A stretch of 64,000 nt of DNA, from positions 623,473,740 to 623,537,739 of the forward strand of contig NC_081415.1 of the NCBI RefSeq assembly GCF_030272615.1, written 5' to 3'. Numbering within the stretch: position 1 is the stretch's first letter; every line of letters begins with the position of its first letter. This document shows positions 33,938 through 45,002 of the stretch, piece after piece. The translations under genes and the position numbers were made by a program. This DNA comes from Cryptomeria japonica. Lineage: Eukaryota > Streptophyta > Pinopsida > Cupressales > Cupressaceae. The notes under the pieces are model-generated. The model ran no database searches. It was not told where the DNA came from and saw only the letters and a program-made list of their open reading frames with translations.

Positions 33938-34587
33938 GATAACATTTGATTTGATGGTTTTTCTAGGTTAATTATTTATTTTCACTTCAAAGAAAAAAAA
34001 ATATTCATTGTGGTAATTAGTATACTTTCCTAGCATTTCATATAAATATTTAGGGGTGCATAAATTCAATAAAAAAATTAATAGTTTTCTAATAAAGAAT
34101 GATATCAATGAAAATTAAAGCACTTTGTTAAGATCTTCTAGGATTTTATAGAAAAAATAGGAGTGTTTCCTAAAATTATTATTGAATTAAAATTAAATGT
34201 GAGTTGTTAGTCACGTTCACACTCCACATGATCAAAAGAGAAATAATTATTGTAAAGACCTTTCAAATATGATAATCATATCTAACCCTTCCCTTTCTAC
34301 TCATAATTTTTCACATAACTAAAAAATGGTCAAATGGTCAAATGGTCAAGATCCATACCATGACCACAAAAAGATTAGCTTCTTTACAACAATGAGAAAA
34401 ATGAACTCTCACCAAAATCATGCATCAATGATTGATTTGGATTTATACCTAGACAATGTCCTTTCTACGTTAGTATCAAAGTATTCTGATTTCTTACTTT
34501 AAATTGCATCAAGAATAATTTCACTTCATTGTCATTAGTCCAAGCCATTAATTCAAGAGCCCCTCTTACCTCCCACACTTATATCTG
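33938..34587. other. AT-rich spacer
   Basis: No gene. There is a small tandem GGTCAAAT (three times) at about 34328-34350. The last 25 bp (CCCCTCTTACCTCCCACACTT) resemble part of the dispersed repeat near 18480. Confidence 0.45.
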
Positions 34588-35414
34588 TGATGCGGGGAAA
34601 AGTGAATGATGGAGAGATAAAGAGGAAATCTTTTCTTCCCTCCAAGGATAGATGAAAGTTTCACTGCGGATTTCCCTTCAAACACTTTACCCACATTACA
34701 TTAAAAGAGGAGGGAAATTCACTAGATCCAATCTCTTAGGGAAGAGATTCAATACTAACTAAATTGATAATGGTGTTAAACTGACAAGCTAACCCCTCTT
34801 TTACAATGGAAAATGGTTGAAAAGTAGTAAAGAACTGATTATAACTTGAAATAGAAGTGTGAGATGAACCTTTACACATGGACTTGGCTATAATATGTCG
34901 AGATGAAGCCGCCCTACAAATTTGAGGAAACATTGTTGTGACTGTGTTGAAACTACCCATGATCCTCTGAAAAATCTGCAAAATGAAAACAATTTTTCCA
35001 CCTCTGCAAATGGAGTCCAAATCTGTAAACACAATTGTGCACCTGCAACCTATACACAAAAAAGAGAGGAAAACGGTTTGGGATTGGGGGTTTCCCTTCA
35101 GTTCAAACCCTAGATTTGGAATTAACCATATGATGAAAGAAAGTACTTGCAAGTAAATGTAAATGAAAGACGGAAATCTAATTCACCTCAAGGGAGGTTG
35201 TAGATATAATTGCTTGTATGGATTTGAATGTTGAAAGGGATCTTCTCTTCAATGGTTGAATCCCTGACTTGAATGCAACACCTAGCCTTGAAGGGAGACT
35301 TGAGAATCCTTAATGTTTGAAAGGAATGCTTGAATTCTCTTGAATACTTGATCATTTGAACTTATTCCCACTCTTCTCTTATCCAACTTATAAAAATGAG
35401 AAGAGAAATGCGGC

Positions 35415-35422
35415 TTATATAT
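35415..35422 (-). promoter_or_regulatory. LTR TATA box of the TAT-like element
   Basis: The minus strand reads ATATATAAGCCGC, about 400 bp into the LTR. The 31-bp U3 repeats lie upstream of it. Confidence 0.55.
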
Positions 35423-35536
35423 TCGTCAATTAGGGTTAATTGACTGATTTTTCATCATAGGCTGACATAGGAAAGGTTTTCCCACTTTAAGTGCAAAGAC
35501 CAATGCAAAGATAGAGAAAAGGGGCCCCCAAAATAT

Positions 35537-35665
35537 GGCAGGGATAGGGGTCCCATTCCCCTATCTTACGAGGACAGGGGTGCCATGCCCCAATCCTAGG
35601 GGGGACAGGGATACCACACCTGAGTCCTAGGGGGGACAGGGGTGCCACGCCCCTTTCCTGCCCTT
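35537..35665 (-). repeat. 31-bp GC-rich tandem repeats in the LTR U3
   Basis: Units start GACAGGG at 35573, 35604 and 35635 (exact 31-bp spacing), with a degenerate unit before them. Each has a short GGGGTGCCAYGCCCC-like palindrome. Their place upstream of the TATA box suggests an enhancer array. Confidence 0.8.
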
Positions 35666-35815
35666 ATCTTAGGATAGGAAGTAGGTTCAAGAAGTGTGAA
35701 GGGTATAAATAGTGCAGTTTTTGGGGATGAGCAAGTCTCGGGTCTCCAATCAGGCTTCAGGATTCAAATCATCAATGTGATGACCCTAATGTGGTCACAA
35801 ATTGGAGGGGTCACA

Positions 35816-35850
35816 ATTTTATGAGACTAAATTTAGCCCCCACTTTAGTG
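35816..35850 (-). other. polypurine tract region of the TAT-like element
   Basis: The minus strand reads AAAGTGGGGGCTAAATTTAG shortly before the LTR start TGTGACC. A GGGGGCTAAA-type tract is usual in TAT elements. Confidence 0.65.
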
Positions 35851-36610
35851 AGAGTATAAGCATATGACAATACTATCGGTAAAGTACAAGGAAACAAGAT
35901 TGAAAGACTTCAACCACGTCAAGGAGGCAAGATGCACCAATCTCCTAGTGGACTAAGGATCTTACAACATCGATTAACAAAGCAAAAGGAAAGATCAAGA
36001 AGGGAAAACTAGGACTACAAGTAGCAAGGTTCCCCTCACTATGAGTCATGAAAATATATCAAAATTATAAAGAAAAGCTGAGTTCACTAAATAACTTTAA
36101 GTATCAAGAAGGAAAATATGAGAAGAGTGTATGCCCCCACATTAAACCAATCACGCACGCCTTATCGGGAGCGATTGTTTTAAGGTAGAATACACTCAAG
36201 AGAGACAAAAGAAAGGGAGCACGTTATCACAAGGATTTAGCCCCCATTCAAGGAATAATCCCAAGGATAATAAACACAAAACATGAGGTAGTTTTTCTTT
36301 CCTCAGGGTTCATATGTTGTATGATAACTCATGTATATCATATATGTATATGTGCATATAATAATTTCCATTCCCCAAGGAAAGGACACTACCTTGGAAG
36401 AAAGGGAATAATGATGTCTTTCAATTCAATATGAAAGAGACCAAAGGAGATCTCAATGCTTTACATCGTCCTTAAGTAGACATTAAGGGAAAAATAGCAG
36501 AACAGGGATACACATAGAGGAATAGTCACAAAAGAGAAAGAGAGGAGAGAAGGAGAAGATCTTCAGTGCTAATATTGCTAATCTAGCATGACATCCACCT
36601 CCTGATCTTT
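35851..36610. other. non-coding segment between the TAT ORFs and the 3' LTR
   Basis: No open frame and no RT or integrase motif on either strand. GCCCCCAT/GCCCCCAC words near 36135 and 36243 echo the polypurine tract. This is where pol would be expected if the element were complete. Confidence 0.55.
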
Positions 36611-36982
36611 CTAATCACTATTTTGAGAAGGCGAACAACACGTGAGAGGAGTGATATTGAGCACAGCAAATGGAGCTAACACAAGATCCAAACAAGGACT
36701 ATGCTCATGGGCTAAGTCACTTTGTTCGATTCTAGGAGCTAGGATTCGGGTTTTTGAAAATTCAGTTAATAAATGGTTGTCCACATCAACATATTCATAG
36801 TCACTATCAAAAGCATTAGGAGTTGTATTTCCATCATGAATAACATTTTCACTCATTTCTTCATCTAGATTTATAGACACATGAGTGCGAACATGAATAG
36901 GAGTAAAACCATCACTTGTTATTTGCAATTTATGATTTGGAGATGCAAGTTCAACATCTTTCTTAGGAGAAAAGGGAATCAT
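36611..36982 (-). CDS. 123-codon ORF of unknown function in the TAT-like element
   Basis: Acidic frame beginning M-I-P-F-S-P-K-K-D-V-E-L and containing D-S-D-Y-E-Y-V-D-V-D-N-H. It lies 140 bp after the end of the gag-PR reading in the same element. I do not recognise a domain. It may be the remaining C-terminus of the gag-PR polyprotein after a deletion of pol, or an element-specific accessory sequence. Confidence 0.45.
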   Translation of the reverse strand: MIPFSPKKDVELASPNHKLQITSDGFTPIHVRTHVSINLDEEMSENVIHDGNTTPNAFDSDYEYVDVDNHLLTEFSKTRILAPRIEQSDLAHEHSPCLDLVLAPFAVLNITPLTCCSPSQNSD

Positions 36983-37123
36983 GTCTACTGTTGGAGTCCT
37001 AGGAGATTGAATATTTTGAGGAGCAACTTCATGAGCTCGAACATGACATCTTCATTGGCGATCTCTCACAAAATGATTTTGGAAATTCTTAGTGGAAGGC
37101 TAACAATAAGGAGGAACATTTGT

Positions 37124-39993
37124 TCAAGGAGGAATATTCTCCTCTTTGATAATTGAAGGTTTAGGTTGAGTTCTTTTAGTTTGAACAACAGGAGAGGAAG
37201 GTCTCTTCTCTCTATAAGAGGAAGGAGGTGGAACTGTGCCATATAAAGGAGGAATATTTGGTGTAGTAAGGAGACCGGGTCCATCACAGGGAGGTGGTAC
37301 AGGTCTAACCTTAGAAGAAATATTATTGTTCTTTAGAGGAGAAGGCATAGTCACGTCTATAGGAATAGGTTCAGGAAAATTAGTTCTATCCATTAGGGGA
37401 AGGATTTCATCTTTAAGAAGGATGGGGATATCAATTGTTGGGGATCTAGGTTGACTCAAGGATAAGATCATATCTTTCTTCCATTTTTTATAAGATTGGA
37501 AAAGAGCATCGCTCCTTTGTGGAAGAGATTGAAATTTCTTAGGCCAAACGAGATCAGTAGGAACACCTAGGCTTCTTCTGGATGGTAAAAATAAGTTGTG
37601 GTTAACAGTTATGATTTCTTCATTGTTGGGAAATTTCAAATACTTATGAATTGAAGAATAAATATCCTTCATGTAAGATAGCCAAAGGTACCCTAGCTTC
37701 ACATGGAATTTATCGAAAGAAGAAATGATAACAATGTTCACATCCATAGATTTCGTGTGAACTTCAACAGGAAGGGTGATAGAACCAATGGTAGGATAAG
37801 AGAATCCATCAAATAACTTCACAACCATATTAGAGTCATCATAGATCATTTTGTGAAATCGTAAAGTGAAAAGATACTCCTTAGTGATGACATTAACCAT
37901 GCAACAGGGATCAAAAAGAGCACCACGGCAAGGTATGTCCTTAACCTTCACAACTATGTATAAAGGGCCATCGGGTTCTTTAATGGTCTCACTAGGGTCA
38001 AATGTAATACAAGGGTCCTTAGGTATCACTTGTTTCTCCACCATATTCACTAAATTCAGAGTTGTGGTAGTAAGATTAGAGGGAGAGAAAGAGGTATGTT
38101 TAGTCTCAATCATGTTATAGGCATGAGAAGGAAAAGGATCAGTAAAAATATTAAGATTTTGATCAAGAGGAGCTACTAATTTTTTTCCCTTATCCTTCAC
38201 ACCTGCCACAGATATAGTATTATTATTAATCAAATCTTGAATTTTACTTTTCAATGCAAACCATTTCTCAGTATCATGACTAGGATGTCGATGAAATTGA
38301 CAAAAGGAATTGTTATCAAAATAAGGGGATGCAAGCTTAGATGGATCAATTTGTTTTATAGGAGTAAGTTTGATAACATTTATTTGTAACAACTGACACA
38401 TAATACTATGTAAAGATTCATTCAAAGGAGTAAATTGTCTTTCTCTTTTAAAGAATTTAGAATTAGGAGGCACACCTATTGTAGCATTCACATTGTTGTT
38501 GTTGATTGTATCATTGAACTTGATGAAGATTTTTGTTGGTTTGAACTTCGCAAATGGTTGTTGAACACTCTCCCCCTTATCACTCGGAGCCATACGAGTA
38601 GATTTCTCCATTTGACTCACAACTAGTTGATAATTGTGGAGTGTTGCACACAACTGCGGAAAGGAGGTAAACTCAGATAAAAGAAGCTTTTCCCTAATAT
38701 ATTTTTCTAAATTAAAAATGAAAATTATTTGAATATCATTAACAAGTACAGGAAAATAAATCTGAGCACATGAATGCTTATATCTTTCAATGAAATCGGT
38801 CACTTTTTCTGTAACACCTTGTTTATAATGCATTAAATTAGTCAAAGTGGTTGTAGGACCAATGTTGTTTTGAAAATGTTGTTTTGAAATTGTTGAATTA
38901 AATAATTTGTTAATTGTCAAAAAGAAGTGATAGAATAAGAACGCAAAGAGAAATACCATTGTAAAGACTTATCTCTTAGTGTTCTTGTAAATAGTTTTGC
39001 AAGCAATCTTTGATCATAAGCAAAATCAATATACAAGGTTTGAAATGTTTTAACATGTGTTAGAGGATCACCTTTTCTATTATGGAGTTCCAATTGAGGG
39101 ACCTCAACATGCTTAGGTGGCACAACTTTAACATTATCAAGGGAAAGTGGGTTCGCAACATCAAATGTGGGCACACTAAACTTGAATTGACTCATGGAAG
39201 CAATTTGTTTTTGTAAGGAAGACACAATTTGAGCAAGAATGTTAATGGCCACTTTGGTAGAAGAATTGATGTTAGACATGGTTGATTGAGAAGGTGGTGT
39301 GATGATATTGAATAAAGAAATTGTTTGAGAATAAGGCGGTGGTATATTATGATAAGTAGGAATAGGTGATGATTGCGTAGGAAATGGGGCACTTAAAGGA
39401 GGAATAAAATTATTGAATGAATTGCCCCCTTGTGTCACATTGATTGGTTGAGGGATAATAGGAGTACTTATTGAAGACATAGGTAAAGATGGAGGATTAA
39501 ATGAAGAATAGGGATTTACCACATGACTAGTGGTTGAAGGAATGACATTTTGAGTTGAATTAGCCATGATGTTTGAAGTAAAAGTAGGAACACTAGTCAT
39601 AGGAGTAGTCAAAGGAATAGAAGAATTGATTTGGTTTGAAGGTTGTGAATAACCTAAGTTCTCAGCACAAATATTTATAGGTATAACATTAGAATTAACA
39701 ATATGAGCAATGCCACACAATATATCAATTTCATTCTTATCACTTTGAATCATACGTTTAAAGCCTTCAATTAATGGAAGAGCTTCACTATTAGGGTACT
39801 CTTGTGACATCTATTGTTGAAAGTTATCAAATTGATTATCTAATTTTGAAATTTGATCTATATAAACTCTAGTCAAATCTTCTTCATGTTCATCATGGGA
39901 TTCATCAATTGGATAGATAGGGACATGGTTAGGATGGGAAGATGGTGCAAGAGCACTTTCACATTTTGGCTTGTTTGATCTTGATGGGATCAT
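37124..39993 (-). pseudogene. TAT-type gag and protease (decayed)
   Basis: The start region at 45052 (M-E-H-N-L-G-D-F-F-N-E-G) is cut off by the nested element; the reading resumes at 39993. A long Ser/Thr/Pro-rich segment (39810-39200) is followed by the gag core L-Q-W-Y-F-S-L-R-S-Y-S-I-T-S-F and, after a frameshift near 38925, F-Q-N-N-I-G-P and V-T-D-F-I-E-R-Y-K-H. The H-x-S-H-D-T-E motif C-Q-F-H-R-H-P-S-H-D-T-E-K-W is typical of TAT gag, but Cys has become Trp. Protease reads G-A-L-F-D-P-C-C; D-P-G is usual, so Gly has become Cys. A stop at 39811 replaces a probable Gln. Confidence 0.85.
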
Positions 39994-40012
39994 GAATTGA
40001 ATAAAGGACTAT

Positions 40013-41847
40013 TGTAAGAGTCCAAGTGTGTGTTTTCGGTTTCATTATGGTTTAGGTTGACCTTAAAGTTGTTTAGATAATTTTTCACAAATTTTCTTTC
40101 CAATTTTGGCCCATAATGCCTTGTAAGCCAAAAAAGGCATTATAGTGAAAATGGGTTAAAAACCTTGTAACAAGCCTAGAAAGGATTTGGAGTAGGTGTA
40201 TTTATTGATTTGACACCATCTCAAATGGTTAGGTGGAAGATATTTGTCTTGTAGGTCAAAAATGCACTAAGAGTAAAAAATTGCTAATGTTGTCAAGCAA
40301 CATTTTGACAAAAAGTGAGAAAAGTTGAAAAATCACTCTACAAGGTAGTTATGGAAGCCATTATCATTGAAATGGTTTAAGTGTGCCTATATAAGGACAC
40401 TTCAAACATTGTAAATGGTTGGTTTTTGTATTAGCAAGAGGAAGTTAATGAAATATGACTATTTTTCATGCTTTTTAAGTTTAAAACTGTTGCAACAGTC
40501 CGTACAAAGCACTGTTCCCATATTGTACTTTCATTGGAGTTTGTTTCATGGTTGTATGAAGGTTTTTCATTCTTTGTGTTAAGGTTTTTACTGTGTTGTG
40601 GTTTATCAAATAAAATCTTTTAGTTTTTGCCAGTTCACTACCTTGTCAAGAGTTTGTGGCTTAAAAATGCAACAACTTGACTAATCTAGGTTTGGGCTCT
40701 CAAAAATGGACTTGGTCAAGTTGGTATACATGTACATAGTGTATATATGTCTTATTTTGTGCCAAAGCTATGATTGGAAGAAGGATTTGAGTGAATACTA
40801 GCCAAGTAAGGGTTACTCGGCTAGTATCTTGGTCTAAAACTCAAAATTTGCACCCAAAACCAATTGGAGTGGACAAATGTGTGAGATAGAGGTCTAAGAA
40901 TGTTCCCAAGGGTGTTGAGAGTCATTTTGGTTTGTTAGAGTAGGTTGTTTTATATAAAGCATTCTCAGTTTGGTTTCATAACAATGAGTTCACTATTTTT
41001 GTGAATTGAATGACATATTTCAGTTTGTATACCATGTCTTTGGACTAATGCCTGCAGGAAAGTAATAGAGGAAGGATCTACATGATGTGGAAGAAGGTTT
41101 ATGTCAATTTGGAATCTTGGCTAGTAGAGTTGTAAAGACCTCCCAATGTGGTTTGGGTCTAAACCCTACCAAACCCTACTAAAATGCCTAAAACGGTGGA
41201 CAGTCCCCAAACAACCTCCTCAGCAACTAAAACTACAAAAATCCTTGAGCCTTGACATTTTTAATAGCATACAAATAAACTCCTAAGGAAGAATTGGCCA
41301 TCATTGGTCAATATGAGCAAAAATACCTAAAATTAGGCCTACTTGACTATTAGCCCTTTTTAGCCCTATTTTGCAAAAAGTGTGAACCTGTTTTGTGCAA
41401 GGTTGAATGGTCTCAAAGAACCATTGGAATCGATTTGAAAGCACCCAAAGAAACCTCCTAACACCTCAGTATGATTAGAGTTTCTATATTTTGGGTTTAG
41501 ACCTATAGCAAGTGTTTGAGTAAGTCATGAGCAAGTGAGCTTGAACTAGGTCTTTGAGAACAAAACCAAAAGCAAGTCTTTAACTCCTTGTCTAAACCTT
41601 TTGAAGAAGCTAAATGCTACCAATAAATAGCATAAACAATGTATGGTGAGAAGGGGTATCCATATGTTGAAGTTGATGGGTTGAGGAATGAGAGCATGGT
41701 CGTTTGAGTTGATGGGTAAAGCTTGTGAACATTGAAAGTGGGCCTTATCAAGAAAACCAAAACCTTTCCTCTCTCATTTGAAGGAGTTTCTTAACAAGAA
41801 GATTATACTTATCCTTAATTGGTCCTCCTTTGGGTTGCTCCATATCA
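40013..41847 (+). repeat. 5' LTR of the protease-only element
   Basis: Begins TGTAAGAGTCCAAGTGTG and ends CTCCATATCA just before the PBS. It shares long identical words with 43158-45002. Confidence 0.92.
40388..40395 (+). promoter_or_regulatory. LTR TATA box of the protease-only element
   Basis: GCCTATATAAGGACAC is identical in both LTRs (the second at about 43531) and is a textbook TATA context. Confidence 0.7.
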
Positions 41848-41849
41848 AA

Positions 41850-41862
41850 TTGGTATCAGAGC
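41850..41862 (+). other. primer-binding site of the protease-only element
   Basis: TTGGTATCAGAGC two bases after the 5' LTR end; matches the initiator-Met tRNA complement. Confidence 0.93.
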
Positions 41863-41926
41863 AAGGAAGTAGATCCTTGTAGTTAGTTGTAAGTTGTGAG
41901 AGTTGAATAAAGAAGTTCCTAACAAC

Positions 41927-42553
41927 ATGGAGAGTAGATATGATCCAAGATAGGCCATTTTCAGAACCAAGTGCAAATGCAAGGGTAAAGTATGTAAAGT
42001 TGTAGTTCACAGTGGTTCTCTTGACAACATAGTCTCCTTAGAAATGGTGGAAAAGCTGAATCTACCAAGGATACCACATGAGTCACCTTACAGAGCATTT
42101 GGTTTGAGTGATGATCATTGGTTTTATGTCTTAGAGAAGTATGTTGTTCATTTCAATATTGGTCCTTACTATGAGATGGTGGAATGTGATATTATGCCCT
42201 TGAGAGATTTCCATTTGATTTTGGGAAGAGCATGGGAATATGACAATTGCACTATGTATGATGCTTATAGGAATGTTTATCAATTTTCTAAGGAAGGCAT
42301 AAATTTTACCTTGAACCCTATGAGGGAAGAAGATGATCCTACATGGTGTATGACAAGAGCTCTAGGGTTGGTTGAGAGAATAGTTTTCCCTGAGCATAAG
42401 AATCACCAGGAGGAAGATGTTGAAGAAGCGGATGGTGAAGCAGTACACACTAGAGGTTTAGAGGAAGAAGTGACCCCAAATACCATAGAAGGTGAAGTTG
42501 AAGAGGTAGATAGTCCATGTAGTGACTTGGAGCAGCAGATGCATGTTGAATAG
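41927..42553 (+). pseudogene. chromovirus-type protease domain without gag
   Basis: The first ATG after the PBS gives M-E-S-R-Y-D-P-R, a TAG (probable Gln) at 41951, then F-R-T-K-C-K-C-K-G-K-V-C-K-V-V-V-H-S-G-S-L-D-N-I-V. This aligns with the protease of the chromoviruses at 24250 and 55590, with the catalytic Asp replaced by His. The domain continues F-N-I-G-P-Y-Y-E-M, C-D-I-M-P-L and L-I-L-G-R-A-W-E-Y, then an acidic tail (E-E-D-V-E-E-A-D-G-E-A). The protease begins only about 15 codons after the ATG, so gag is truly missing rather than unread. Confidence 0.85.
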
Positions 42554-43157
42554 AAGAGTGAGCAGCAAAGATTTGAAGAGGAACCTTATATGGCAAAGGT
42601 TCTTGAGGATGAGCAATGGCTAGAGACCAATGTGGTTGGAGCACATAGTCTTTATCCTGATGATGGAGTTGTTGAGAAGATTGGACAAGAAGACGACATG
42701 GTACAAAGGGTCACATGCACTTGAGAAGCCTATTGGTAGGCCAGATACAAAGATAGTTCTTACTGGTCATTATGTTACTACAAAGACCTACATGCATGAA
42801 CACTGTCAGATTGGTACTTGTCTTTATGAAGGTGTCATGACCTTTATGGGAGCACTGCTCTATCCTAGGTTATTGGTGCATGACACCAAGCCCCTATATT
42901 GGTCCCCACAAATGAGCACTTCTGCTCACTTTGAGATGAAGTTCATTGAGATTTCTCATATCTATTCATGGAATTTTTCTTGGACTGAGAGTTTACTGGG
43001 ATGGCAGTTGATGGTGTCATTTACACCTTATGAGCAGCTGTAGCTATGATGGATGTTGATTTTTGCCCTGCATGATGAAGCCGAAGACAAGTACATGCCA
43101 AAGGTCAAGATGAATCCTATATGTTTTTTAGGTATCATTTATTTTTTAGGTATCATT
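42554..43157 (+). other. unrecognised coding-like tail and 18-bp duplication before the 3' LTR
   Basis: The protease frame can be followed past the TAG at 42551 to about 42720. A second frame (42630-43043, W-S-P-Q-M-S-T-S-A-H-F-E-M-K) has no recognisable domain. TTTTTTAGGTATCATTT is repeated at 43124 and 43142, immediately before the 3' LTR. No ordinary polypurine tract is visible. Confidence 0.5.
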
Positions 43158-45002
43158 TCCAAGAGTCCAAGTGTGTCTTTTAGGTTTCATTATGGTTTAG
43201 GTTTATCTTAGAGTTGTCTAGATAATTTTTCACAAGTTTTCTTTCCAGTTTTGGTCCATAATGCCTTGTAAGCCAAAAATGGCATTATAGTGAAAATGGG
43301 TTAAAAACCTTGTAACAAGCCTAGAAAGGAATTGGAGTAGCTGTATTTATTGATTTGACACCATCTCAAATGGTTAGGTGGAAGATATTTGTCTTGTATG
43401 CCAAAAATGCACTAAGAGTCAAAAATTGCTAATGTTGTCAAGCAACATTTTGACAAAAAGTGAGAAAAGTTGTAAAATCACTCTACAAGGTAGTTATGGA
43501 TTCCATACTGATTGAAATGGTTTAAGTGTGCCTATATAAGGACACTTCAAACATTGTAAATGGTTGGTTTTTTTATTAGTAAGAGGAAGTTAATGAAATA
43601 TGACTATTTTTCATGCTTTTTAAGTCTAAAACTATTACAACAGTACGTATAGAGCACTATTCCCATATTGTACTTTCATTGGATTTTTTTTCATGGTTGT
43701 ATGAAGATTTTTCATTCTTTTTGTTAAGGTTTTTACTATGTTTTGGTTTATCAAATAAAATCTTTTAGTTTTTGCCAGTTCACTGCCCTGTCAAGGGTTT
43801 GTGGCTTAAAAATGCAACAACTTGACTAATCCAGGTCTGGGTTCCCAAAAATGGACTTGGTCAAGTTGGTATACATTTACATAGTATAGATATGTCTTAT
43901 TTTGTGCTAGAGCTATGATGGGAAGAAGGATTTGAGTGAATACTAGGCAAGTAAGGGTTACTCAGTTAGTATCATGGTCTAATACTCAAAATTTGCACCC
44001 AAAACCAATTGGAGTGGAAAAATTTATGAGATAGAGGTCTAAGCATGTTCCCAAGGGTGTTGAGAGTCATTTTGGTTTGTTAGAGCAGGTTGCTTTCTAT
44101 AAAGCATTCTCAGTTTTGTTGCATAACAATGAGTTCACTGTTTTTGTGAATTGAATGACAGATTTCAGTTTGTATACCACATGTTTGGACTAATGCCTAC
44201 AGGACAGTAATAGAGGAAGGTTCTGCATGGTGTGGCAGAAGGTTTATGTTAGTTTGGAAGCTTGGTTAGTAGAGTTGTAAAGACCTCCCAATGTGGTTTG
44301 GGTCTAAACCCTACCAAACCCTACTAAAATGCCTAAAATGGTTGACAGTCCCCAAACAACATCCTCAGCAACTAAAACTACAAAAATCCTTGAGCCTTGA
44401 CATTGTTGATAGCATCCAAATCAACTCCTAAGGCGAAATTGGCCATTGTTGGTCGGTATGAGCAAAAATACCTCAAATTAGGCCTTCTCGGCTAGTAGCC
44501 CTTTTTAGCCCTATTTTGCAAAAAGTGTGAACCCATTTTGTGCAAGGTTGAATGGTCTTGAAGAACCATTGGAATCCATTAGAGTTTCTATATTTGGGGT
44601 TTACACCTATAGCAAGGGTTTGAGTAAGTAATGAGCAAGTGAGCTTGAACTAGGTCTTTGAGAACAAAACCAAAAGCAAGTTTTTAACTCTTTGTCTATA
44701 CCTTTTGAAGAAGTTAAATGCTACCAAAAAATAGCATAAACAATGTATGGTGAGTAGGGGTATCCATATGTTGAAGTTGATGGGTTGAGGAATGAGAGCA
44801 TGGTAGTTTGAGTTGAGCAAGTGTATGAACAAATGATGGAAAGAGCTCAAGGAGGAAGTTTTTGGTTTAAGTAAAGCTTGTGAACATTGAAAGTGGGCCT
44901 TATCAAGAAAACCAAAATGTTTCCTCTCTCATTTGAAGGAGTCTCTTAACAAGAAGATTATACTTATCCTTAATTGGTTCTCCTTTCGGTTCCTCCCTAT
45001 CA
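43158..45002 (+). repeat. 3' LTR of the protease-only element
   Basis: Co-linear with the 5' LTR; ends TCCTCCCTATCA. It contains the second TATA box. Confidence 0.92.

Larger units (their letters stand above)
34588..35815 (-). repeat. 3' LTR of the TAT-like element
   Basis: The minus strand starts TGTGACCCCTCCAATTTG at 35815, right after a polypurine tract, and ends ...TTTTCCCCGCATCA at 34588. The last 265 bp match 46620-46884 closely. Length is about 1.23 kb. Confidence 0.85.
40013..45002 (+). mobile_element. non-autonomous LTR element encoding only a protease-like domain (5.0 kb)
   Basis: LTRs 40013-41847 (1,835 bp) and 43158-45002 (1,845 bp) are co-linear and highly similar. They flank a 1,310-bp interior with an initiator-Met PBS and a single chromovirus-like protease reading; gag, RT, RNase H and integrase are absent. 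It lies inside the gag start of the TAT-like element, on the opposite strand. The flanking five bases (ACTAT left, GAAGA right) do not match, so the ends are uncertain by a few bases or the site was altered. The 3' LTR start reads TCCAAGAG against TGTAAGAG. Confidence 0.88.
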
